Shown: positions 13,756 through 24,006 of the stretch, piece by piece
Layout: each line of letters starts with the position of its first letter
Position numbering within the stretch: position 1 is the stretch's first letter
Assembly (NCBI GenBank): GCA_017562135.1
Contig: QEYB01001236.1
Location: forward strand, 1 to 51,185
DNA from: Dipylidium caninum
Lineage: Eukaryota; Platyhelminthes; Cestoda; Cyclophyllidea; Dipylidiidae
Length of the DNA: 51,185 nt
Direction: 5' to 3'
Notes under the pieces: model-generated
What the model was told of the DNA's origin: nothing
What the model saw: only the letters and a program-made list of their open reading frames with translations
Databases searched by the model: none
Program-made: the position numbers and the translations under genes

Positions 13756-16700
13756 GAGAGTTGTATGTGTGCTATTTCGTCTCAGACGTCGCAGTATTCG
13801 GTCCTCCATTCTCAAATGCTTGTCTCAACTTGACTCTTTCCACTCTCAAATCGCATAGGCGAAAATCCTGCAAATTGGCGCATCTTCGAGCCCTTCTGCA
13901 CCAAAATCGTTCGAGGGTAGACTGATGAGTTGAAAAGAGTTGTATGTGTGCTATTTCGTCTCAGACGTCGCAGTATTCGGTCCTCCATCTCCCACTCTCT
14001 CTCAACTTGACCAACTCCACTCTCAAATCGCATAGGCAAAAATCCTCCAAATTGGCGCATCTTTGAGCCCTCTGCTCACCAAATCGTTCGAGGTAGACTG
14101 GATGAGTTGAACAAGAGTTGTATGTGTGCTATTTCGTCTCAGACGTCGCAGTATTCGGTCCTCCATCTCCCACTCTCTCTCAACTTGACCTCTTCCACTC
14201 TCAAATCGCATAGGCAAAAAATCCTCCAAATTGGCCAGCTCTGTCCATCTTCTGCACCAAATCGCTCGAGGGTAGACTGGATGAGTTGAACGAGAGTTGT
14301 ATGTGTGCTATTTCGTCTCAGACGTCGCAGTATTCGTTGCTCATCTCAAATCTGTCTCAACTTGACCTCTTCCACTCTCAAATCGCATAGCAAAATCCTC
14401 CAAATTGGCGCATCTTCGAGCCCTTCTGCACCAAATCGTTCGAGGGTAGACTGGATGAGTTGAACAAGAGTTGATGTGTTGCTATTTCGTCTCAGACGTC
14501 GCAGTATTCGGTCCCACCATCTCCCAATCTATCTCCAACTTGACCTCTTCCACTCTCAAATCGCATAGGCAAAAATCCTCCAAATTGGCGCATCTACCTC
14601 CCTTCTGCACCAAATCGCTCGAGGGTAGACTGGAGAGTTGAACAAGAGTTGTATGTGTGCTATTTCGTCTCAAGACGTCGCAGTATTCGGTCCTCCATCT
14701 CCCACTCTATCTACTTGACCTCTTCCACTCTCAAATCGCATAGGCAGAAATCCTCCAAATTGGCGCATCTTCGAGCCTCTTGCACCAAACTCAAAAGACT
14801 TCGAGGGTAGACTGGATGAGTTGAACAAGAGTTGTATGTGTGCTATTTCGTCTCAGACTCGCAGTATTCGGTCCTCCATTTCCCAATCTATCTCAACTTG
14901 ACCTCTTCCACTCTCAAATCGCATAGGCAAAAATCCTCCAAATTGGCGCATCTTCGACCCTTCTGCACCAATCGCTCGAGGGTAGACTGATGAGTTGAAC
15001 AAGAGTTGTTTATGTGTGCTATTGGTCTCAGACGTCGCAGTATTCGGTCCTCCATCTCCCACTCTATCTCAACTTGACCTTTCCACTCTCAAATCGCATA
15101 GGCAGAAATCCTCCAAATTGGCGCATCTTCCATCCTTCTGCACCAAATCGCTCGAGGGTAGACTGGATGAGTGAACAAGAGTTGTATGTGTGCTATTTCG
15201 TCTCAGACGTCGCAGTATTCGGTCCTCCATCTCCCCCCTCTCTCTCAACTTGACCTCTTCCACTCTCAATCGCATAGGCAGAAATCCCCCAAATTGGCGC
15301 GATCTTCGAAGCCCGTTCTGCACCAAATCGTCTCGAGGGTAGACTGGATGAGTTGAACGAGAGTGTATGTGTGCTATTTCGTCTCAGACGTCGCAGTATT
15401 CGGTCATCCTTCTCCTTCTCTCTCAACTTGACCTCTTCCACTCTCAAATCGCATAGGCAAAAATCCTCCAAATTGGCGCATCTTCGAGCCCTTCTGCACC
15501 AAAATCGTTCGAGGTAGACTGGATTGAGTTGAACAAGAGTTGTATGTGTGCTATTTCGTCTCAGACGTCGCCAGTATTCGTTCTCCATCTCCCACTCTGT
15601 CTCAACTTGACCTCTTCACTCTCAATCGCATAGGCAGAAATCCTCCAAATTGGCGCATCTTCGAGCCCTTCTGCACCAATCGCTCGAGGGTAGACTGGAT
15701 GAGTTGAACAAGAGTTGTATGTGTTGCTATTTCGTCTCAGACGTCGCAGTATTCGGTCCTCCATCTCCCCACTCTGTCTCAACTTGACTCTTCCACTCTC
15801 AAATCGCATAGGGCAGAAATCCTCCAAATTGGCGCATCTTCGACCCCTTCTGCACCAAATCGCTCGAGGGTAGACACTGGATGAGTTGAACCAGAGTTGT
15901 ATGTGTTGCTATTTCGTCTCAGACGTCGCAGTATTCGGTCCTCCATCTCCACTCTCTCTCAACTTGACCTCTTCCACTCTCAAATCGCATAGGCAAAAAT
16001 CCTCCCATTGGCGCATCTTCGAGCCCTTCTGCACCAAATCGTTCGAGGGTTGACTGGATGAGTTGAACAAGAGTTGTATGGTGCTATTTTCTCTCAGACG
16101 TCGCAGTATTCGGTCCTCCATCTCCCACTCTCTCTCAACTTGACCACTTCCACTCTCAAATCGCATAGGCAAAAATCCTCCAAATTGGCGCATCTTCGAG
16201 CCCTTCTGCACCAAATCGTTCGAGGGTAGACTGGATGAGTTGAAACAAGAGTTGTATGTGTGCTATTTCGTCTCAGACGTCGCAGTATTCGGTCCTCCAT
16301 CTCCCACTCTCTCTCAACTTTACCTCTTCCACTCTCAAATCCGCATAGGCAAAAAATCTCCCAATTGGCGCATCTTCGCAGGCCCTTCTGCACCAAATCG
16401 TTCGAGGGTAGACTGGATGAGTTGAACAAGAGTTGTATTGTGTGCTATTTCGTCTCAGACGTCGCAGTATTCGGTCCTCCATCTCCCACTCTCTCTCAAC
16501 TTGACCTCTTCCACTCTCAAATCGCATAGGCAAAAATCCTCCCCAATTGGCGCATCTTCGAGCCCTTCTGCACCAAATCGTTCGAGGGTAGACTGGATGA
16601 GTTGAACAAGAGTTGTATGTGTGCTATTTCGTCTCAGACGTCGCAGTATTCGGTCCTCCATCTCAAACTCTATCTCAACTTGACCTCTTCCACTCTCAAA

Positions 16701-19700
16701 TCGCATATGCAAAAATCCTCCAAATTGGCGCATCTTCGAGCCCTTCTGCACCAAATCGTTCGAGGGTAGACTGGATGAGTTGAACAAGAGTTGTATGTGT
16801 GCTATTTCGTCTCAGACGTCGCAGTATTCGGTCCTCCTTCTCCTTCTCTTCTCAACTTGACCTCTTCCACTCTCAAATCGCATTAGGCAAAAATCCTCCA
16901 AATTGGCGCATTCTCGAGCCCTTCTGCACCAAATCGTTCGAGGGTAGACTGGGATGAGTTGAACAAGAGTTGTATGTGTGCTATTTCGTCTAGACGTCGC
17001 AGGTATTCGGTATTTTGCGCTCCTCCATCTCCCACTCCTCTCTTAACTTGACTCTTCCAACTCTCTCAAATCGCATAGGCAAAATCCTCCAAATTGGGAC
17101 GCATCTTCGAGCCCTTCTGCACCAAATCGTTTGTTCGAGGGTAGACTGGATGAGTTGAACAAGAGTTGTATGTGGTGCTATTTCGTCTTCAGACGTCGCA
17201 GTATTCGGTCCTCCATCTCCCACTCTCTCTCAACTTGACCTCTTCCACTCTCAAATCGCATAGGCAAAAATCCTCCAAATTGGCGCATCTTCGAGCCCTT
17301 CTGGCACCAAATCGTTCGAGGTAAGACTGGATGAGTTGAAACAAGAGTTGTATGTGTGCTATTTCGTCTCAGACGTCGCAGTATTCGGTCCTCCATCTCC
17401 ACTCTCTCTCAACTTGACTCTTCCACTCTCAAATCGCAATAGGCAAAAATCCTCCAATTGGCGCATCTTCGAGCCCTTCTGCACCAAATCGTTCGAGGGT
17501 AGACTGGATGAGTTGAACAGAGTTGTATGTGTGCTATTTCGTCTCAGACGTCGCAGTATTCGGTCCTCCATCTCCCACTCTCTCTTCAACTTGACCTCTT
17601 CCACTCTCAAATCGCATTGGCAAAAATCCTCCAAATTGGCGCATCTTCGAGCCCTTCTGCACCAAATCGTTCGAGGGTAGACTGGATGAGTTGAACAAGA
17701 GTTGTATGTGTGCTATTTCGTCTCAGACGTCGCAGTATTCGGTCCTCCATCTCCCACTCTCTCTCAACTTGACCTCTTCCACTCTCAAATCGGCATAGGC
17801 AAAAATCCTCCAAATTGGCGCATCTTCGAGCCCTTCTGCACCAAATCGTTCGAGGGTAGACTGGATGAGTTGAACAAGAGTTGTATGTGTGCTATTTCGT
17901 CTCAGACGTCGCAGTATTCGGTCCTCCATCTCCCACTCTCTCTCAACTTGACCTCTTCCACTCTCAAATCGCATAGGCAAAAATCCTCCAAATTGGCGCA
18001 TCTTCGAGCCCTTCTGCACCAAATCGTTCGAGGGTAGACTGGATGAGTTGAACAAGAGTTGTATGTGTGCTATTTCGTCTCAGACGTCGCAGTATTCGGT
18101 CCTCCATCTCCCACTCTCTCTCAACTTGACCTCTTCCACTCTCAAATCGCATAGGCAAAAATCCTCCAAATTGGCGCATCTTCCATCCCTTCTGCACCAA
18201 ATCGTTCGAGGGTAGACTGGATGAGTTGAACAAGAGTTGTATGTGTGCTATTTCGTCTCAGACGTCGCAGTATTCGGTCCTCCATCTCCCACTCTCTCTC
18301 AACTTGACCTCTTCCACTCTCAAATCGCATAGGCAAAAATCCTCCAAATTGGCGCATCTTCGAGCCCTTCTGCACCAAATCGTTCGAGGGTAGACTGGAT
18401 GAGTTGAACAAGAGTTGTATGTGTGCTATTTCGTCTCAGACGTCGCAGTATTCGGTCCTCCATCTCCCACTCTCTCTCAACTTGACCTCTTCCACTCTCA
18501 AATCGCATAGGCAAAAATCCTCCAAATTGGCGCATCTTCCCCTTCTGCACCAAATCGTTCGAGGGTAGACTGGATGAGTTGAACAAGAGTTGTATGTGTG
18601 CTATTTCGTCTCAGACGTCGCAGTATTCGGTCCTCCATCTCCCACTCTATCTCAACTTGACCTCTTCCACTCTCAAATCGCATAGGCAAAAATCCTCCAA
18701 ATTGGCGCATCTTCGAGCCCTTCTGCACCAAATCGTTCGAGGGTAGACTGGATGAGTTGAACAAGAGTTGTATGTGTGCTATTTCGTCTCAGACGTCGCA
18801 GTATTCGGTCCTCCATCTCCCACTCTCTCTCAACTTGACCTCTTCCACTCTCAAATCGCATAGGCAAAAATCCTCCAAATTGGCGCATCTTCGAGCCCTT
18901 CTGCACCAAATCGTTCGAGGGTAGACTGGATGAGTTGAACAAGAGTTGTATGTGTGCTATTTCGTCTCAGACGTCGCAGTATTCGGTCCTCCATCTCCCA
19001 CTCTCTCTCAACTTGACCTCTTCCACTCTCAAATCGCATAGGCAAAAAATCCTCCAAATTGGCGCATCTTCGAGCCCTTCTGCACCAAATCGTTCGAGGG
19101 TAGACTGGATGAGTTGAACAAGAGTTGTATGTGTGCTATTTCGTCTCAGACGTCGCAGTATTCGGTCCTCCATCTCCCACTCTCTCTCAACTTGACCTCT
19201 TCCACTCTCAAATCGCATAGGCAAAAATCCTCCAAATTGGCGCATCTTCGAGCCCTTCTGCACCAAATCGTTCGAGGGTAGACTGGATGAGTTGAACAAG
19301 AGTTGTATGTGTGCTATTTCGTCTCAGACGTCGCAGTATTCGGTCCTCCATCTCCCACTCTCTCTCAACTTGACCTCTTCCACTCTCAAATCGCATAGGC
19401 AAAAATCCTCCAAATTGGCGCATCTTCCAGCCCTTCTGCACCAAATCGTTCGAGGGTAGACTGGATGAGTTGAACAAGAGTTGTATGTGTGCTATTTCGT
19501 CTCAGACGTCGCAGTATTCGGTCCTCCATCTCCCACTCTCTCTCAACTTGACCTCTTCCACTCTCAAATCGCATAGGCAAAAATCCTCCAAATTGGCGCA
19601 TCTTCCCCTTCTGCACCAAATCGTTCGAGGGTAGACTGGATGAGTTGAACAAGAGTTGTATGTGTGCTATTTCGTCTCAGACGTCGCAGTATTCGGTCCT

Positions 19701-22700
19701 CCATCTCCCACTCTCTCTCAACTTGACCTCTTCCACTCTCAAATCGCATAGGCAAAAATCCTCCAAATTGGCGCATCTTCGAGCCCTTCTGCACCAAATC
19801 GTTCGAGGGTAGACTGGATGAGTTGAACAAGAGTTGTATGTGTGCTATTTCGTCTCAGACGTCGCAGTATTCGGTCCTCCATCTCCCACTCTCTCTCAAC
19901 TTGACCTCTTCCACTCTCAAATCGCATAGGCAAAAATCCTCCAAATTGGCGCATCTTCCATCCCTTCTGCACCAAATCGTTCGAGGGTAGACTGGATGAG
20001 TTGAACAAGAGTTGTATGTGTGCTATTTCGTCTCAGACGTCGCAGTATTCGGTCCTCCATCTCCCACTCTCTCTCAACTTGACCTCTTCCACTCTCAAAT
20101 CGCATAGGCAAAAATCCTCCAAATTGGCGCATCTTCCATCCCTTCTGCACCAAATCGTTCGAGGGTAGACTGGATGAGTTGAACAAGAGTTGTATGTGTG
20201 CTATTTCGTCTCAGACGTCGCAGTATTCGGTCCTCCATCTCCCACTCTCTCTCAACTTGACCTCTTCCACTCTCAAATCGCATAGGCAAAAATCCTCCAA
20301 ATTGGCGCATCTTCGAGCCCTTCTGCACCAAATCGTTCGAGGGTAGACTGGATGAGTTGAACAAGAGTTGTATGTGTGCTATTTCGTCTCAGACGTCGCA
20401 GTATTCGGTCCTCCATCTCCCACTCTCTCTCAACTTGACCTCTTCCACTCTCAAATCGCATAGGCAAAAATCCTCCAAATTGGCGCATCTTCGAGCCCTT
20501 CTGCACCAAATCGTTCGAGGGTAGACTGGATGAGTTGAACAAGAGTTGTATGTGTGCTATTTCGTCTCAGACGTCGCAGTATTCGGTCCTCCATCTCCCA
20601 CTCTCTCTCAACTTGACCTCTTCCACTCTCAAATCGCATAGGCAAAAATCCTCCAAATTGGCGCATCTTCGAGCCCTTCTGCACCAAATCGTTCGAGGGT
20701 AGACTGGATGAGTTGAACAAGAGTTGTATGTGTGCTATTTCGTCTCAGACGTCGCAGTATTCGGTCCTCCATCTCCCACTCTCTCTCAACTTGACCTCTT
20801 CCACTCTCAAATCGCATAGGCAAAAATCCTCCAAATTGGCGCATCTTCGAGCCCTTCTGCACCAAATCGTTCGAGGGTAGACTGGATGAGTTGAACAAGA
20901 GTTGTATGTGTGCTATTTCGTCTCAGACGTCGCAGTATTCGGTCCTCCATCTCCCACTCTCTCTCAACTTGACCTCTTCCACTCTCAAATCGCATAGGCA
21001 AAAATCCTCCAAATTGGCGCATCTTCGAGCCCTTCTGCACCAAATCGTTCGAGGGTAGACTGGATGAGTTGAACAAGAGTTGTATGTGTGCTATTTCGTC
21101 TCAGACGTCGCAGTATTCGGTCCTCCATCTCCCACTCTCTCTCAACTTGACCTCTTCCACTCTCAAATCGCATAGGCAAAAATCCTCCAAATTGGCGCAT
21201 CTTCGAGCCCTTCTGCACCAAATCGTTCGAGGGTAGACTGGATGAGTTGAACAAGAGTTGTATGTGTGCTATTTCGTCTCAGACGTCGCAGTATTCGGTC
21301 CTCCATCTCCCACTCTCTCTCAACTTGACCTCTTCCACTCTCAAATCGCATAGGCAAAAATCCTCCAAATTGGCGCATCTTCCCCTTCTGCACCAAATCG
21401 TTCGAGGGTAGACTGGATGAGTTGAACAAGAGTTGTATGTGTGCTATTTCGTCTCAGACGTCGCAGTATTCGGTCCTCCATCTCCCACTCTCTCTCAACT
21501 TGACCTCTTCCACTCTCAAATCGCATAGGCAAAAATCCTCCAAATTGGCGCATCTTCGAGCCCTTCTGCACCAAATCGTTCGAGGGTAGACTGGATGAGT
21601 TGAACAAGAGTTGTATGTGTGCTATTTCGTCTCAGACGTCGCAGTATTCGGTCCTCCATCTCCCACTCTCTCTCAACTTGACCTCTTCCACTCTCAAATC
21701 GCATAGGCAAAAATCCTCCAAATTGGCGCATCTTCCAGCCCTTCTGCACCAAATCGTTCGAGGGTAGACTGGATGAGTTGAACAAGAGTTGTATGTGTGC
21801 TATTTCGTCTCAGACGTCGCAGTATTCGGTCCTCCATCTCCCACTCTCTCTCAACTTGACCTCTTCCACTCTCAAATCGCATAGGCAAAAATCCTCCAAA
21901 TTGGCGCATCTTCGAGCCCTTCTGCACCAAATCGTTCGAGGGTAGACTGGATGAGTTGAACAAGAGTTGTATGTGTGCTATTTCGTCTCAGACGTCGCAG
22001 TATTCGGTCCTCCATCTCCCACTCTCTCTCAACTTGACCTCTTCCACTCTCAAATCGCATAGGCAAAAATCCTCCAAATTGGCGCATCTTCGAGCCCTTC
22101 TGCACCAAATCGTTCGAGGGTAGACTGGATGAGTTGAACAAGAGTTGTATGTGTGCTATTTCGTCTCAGACGTCGCAGTATTCGGTCCTCCATCTCCCAC
22201 TCTCTCTCAACTTGACCTCTTCCACTCTCAAATCGCATAGGCAAAAATCCTCCAAATTGGCGCATCTTCGAGCCCTTCTGCACCAAATCGTTCGAGGGTA
22301 GACTGGATGAGTTGAACAAGAGTTGTATGTGTGCTATTTCGTCTCAGACGTCGCAGTATTCGGTCCTCCATCTCCCACTCTCTCTCAACTTGACCTCTTC
22401 CACTCTCAAATCGCATAGGCAAAAATCCTCCAAATTGGCGCATCTTCGAGCCCTTCTGCACCAAATCGTTCGAGGGTAGACTGGATGAGTTGAACAAGAG
22501 TTGTATGTGTGCTATTTCGTCTCAGACGTCGCAGTATTCGGTCCTCCATCTCCCACTCTCTCTCAACTTGACCTCTTCCACTCTCAAATCGCATAGGCAA
22601 AAATCCTCCAAATTGGCGCATCTTCCAGCCCTTCTGCACCAAATCGTTCGAGGGTAGACTGGATGAGTTGAACAAGAGTTGTATGTGTGCTATTTCGTCT

Positions 22701-23833
22701 CAGACGTCGCAGTATTCGGTCCTCCATCTCCCACTCTCTCTCAACTTGACCTCTTCCACTCTCAAATCGCATAGGCAAAAATCCTCCAAATTGGCGCATC
22801 TTCCCCTTCTGCACCAAATCGTTCGAGGGTAGACTGGATGAGTTGAACAAGAGTTGTATGTGTGCTATTTCGTCTCAGACGTCGCAGTATTCGGTCCTCC
22901 ATCTCCCACTCTCTCTCAACTTGACCTCTTCCACTCTCAAATCGCATAGGCAAAAATCCTCCAAATTGGCGCATCTTCGAGCCCTTCTGCACCAAATCGT
23001 TCGAGGGTAGACTGGATGAGTTGAACAAGAGTTGTATGTGTGCTATTTCGTCTCAGACGTCGCAGTATTCGGTCCTCCATCTCCCACTCTCTCTCAACTT
23101 GACCTCTTCCACTCTCAAATCGCATAGGCAAAAATCCTCCAAATTGGCGCATCTTCGAGCCCTTCTGCACCAAATCGTTCGAGGGTAGACTGGATGAGTT
23201 GAACAAGAGTTGTATGTGTGCTATTTCGTCTCAGACGTCGCAGTATTCGGTCCTCCATCTCCCACTCTCTCTCAACTTGACCTCTTCCACTCTCAAATCG
23301 CATAGGCAAAAATCCTCCAAATTGGCGCATCTTCGAGCCCTTCTGCACCAAATCGTTCGAGGGTAGACTGGATGAGTTGAACAAGAGTTGTATGTGTGCT
23401 ATTTCGTCTCAGACGTCGCAGTATTCGGTCCTCCATCTCCCACTCTCTCTCAACTTGACCTCTTCCACTCTCAAATCGCATAGGCAAAAATCCTCCAAAT
23501 TGGCGCATCTTCGAGCCCTTCTGCACCAAATCGTTCGAGGGTAGACTGGATGAGTTGAACAAGAGTTGTATGTGTGCTATTTCGTCTCAGACGTCGCAGT
23601 ATTCGGTCCTCCATCTCCCACTCTCTCTCAACTTGACCTCTTCCACTCTCAAATCGCATAGGCAAAAATCCTCCAAATTGGCGCATCTTCCAGCCCTTCT
23701 GCACCAAATCGTTCGAGGGTAGACTGGATGAGTTGAACAAGAGTTGTATGTGTGCTATTTCGTCTCAGACGTCGCAGTATTCGGTCCTCCATCTCCCACT
23801 CTCTCTCAACTTGACCTCTTCCACTCTCAAATC

Positions 23834-23865
23834 GCATAGGCAAAAATCCTCCAAATTGGCGCATC
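23834..23865 (+). repeat. Conserved block of the monomer (representative, family A)
   Basis: A 32-bp segment starting GCATAGGC and ending GGCGCATC. It is identical in the consensus of families A and B although the rest of the unit differs at roughly one base in five. It contains an A5 run followed 11 bp later by AAATT, a spacing near one helical turn that favours intrinsic bending. Its middle contains CCAAATTGG, a 4-bp-arm dyad around a central A. Conservation suggests constraint, for example protein binding or nucleosome positioning, but no factor can be named. Confidence 0.75.
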
Positions 23866-23935
23866 TTCGAGCCCTTCTGCACCAAATCGTTCGAGGGTAG
23901 ACTGGATGAGTTGAACAAGAGTTGTATGTGTGCTA

Positions 23936-23952
23936 TTTCGTCTCAGACGTCG
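23936..23952 (+). other. CENP-B-box-like motif, family A (representative)
   Basis: Compared with the CENP-B core NTTCGNNNNANNCGGGN, the sequence TTTCGTCTCAGACGTCG keeps TTCG, the central A and CG and misses the last two G, so 7 of 9 fixed bases match. It is present in essentially every clean A monomer. A 7-of-9 match is expected about 0.5 times by chance in a 178-bp unit counting both strands, so this is a candidate and not an identification. Confidence 0.3.
23939..23949. other. 11-bp dyad CGTCTCAGACG in each A monomer (representative)
   Basis: CGTCT and AGACG are perfect reverse complements around a single C. The right arm overlaps GACGTC at 23,946-23,951, an AatII/ZraI palindrome, and the left arm contains the BsmBI site CGTCTC. 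Family B has lost the dyad and the AatII site, so the site distinguishes the families. Short dyads have been proposed as a feature of centromeric satellites that lack a CENP-B box. Confidence 0.85.
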
Positions 23953-23962
23953 CAGTATTCGG

Positions 23963-24006
23963 TCCTCCATCTCCCACTCTCTCTCAACTTGACCTCTTCC
24001 ACTCTC
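23963..24006 (+). repeat. Pyrimidine-rich segment of the monomer (representative)
   Basis: 37 of 44 bases are pyrimidines on the plus strand, rich in CTC and TCC. It accounts for most of the strand skew of the unit (C 52 against G 34). Family B keeps the pyrimidine-rich character although five bases differ within one 22-bp stretch of it. Confidence 0.8.

Larger units (their letters stand above)
1..17640. repeat. Family A satellite array, indel-rich left arm (~99 monomers)
   Basis: Head-to-tail copies of the 178-bp family A monomer, all in one orientation. The recurring landmark GACGTCGCAG gives 98 occurrences between about 170 and 17,548, a mean spacing of ~179 bp. Every monomer carries several private one-base insertions or deletions, roughly balanced. 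Recurrent substitutions also occur and are linked within monomers: CTCTCTC/CTATCTC/CTGTCTC, CAAAAATCC/CAGAAATCC, GAG/CAT before CCC, GGTACTCC for GGTCCTCC, CATATGC for CATAGGC, and CGCTCGAGG for CGTTCGAGG. No open frame persists because 178 is not a multiple of 3 and the indels shift frame repeatedly. No gene, RNA or transposon is visible. The array runs off the left edge of the window, so its true end is unknown. Confidence 0.97.

Noticed and set aside
23851..23859. CArG box at CCAAATTGG
   Set aside because: A CArG box needs six A/T bases between CC and GG and there are only five. In a satellite the match is not informative.
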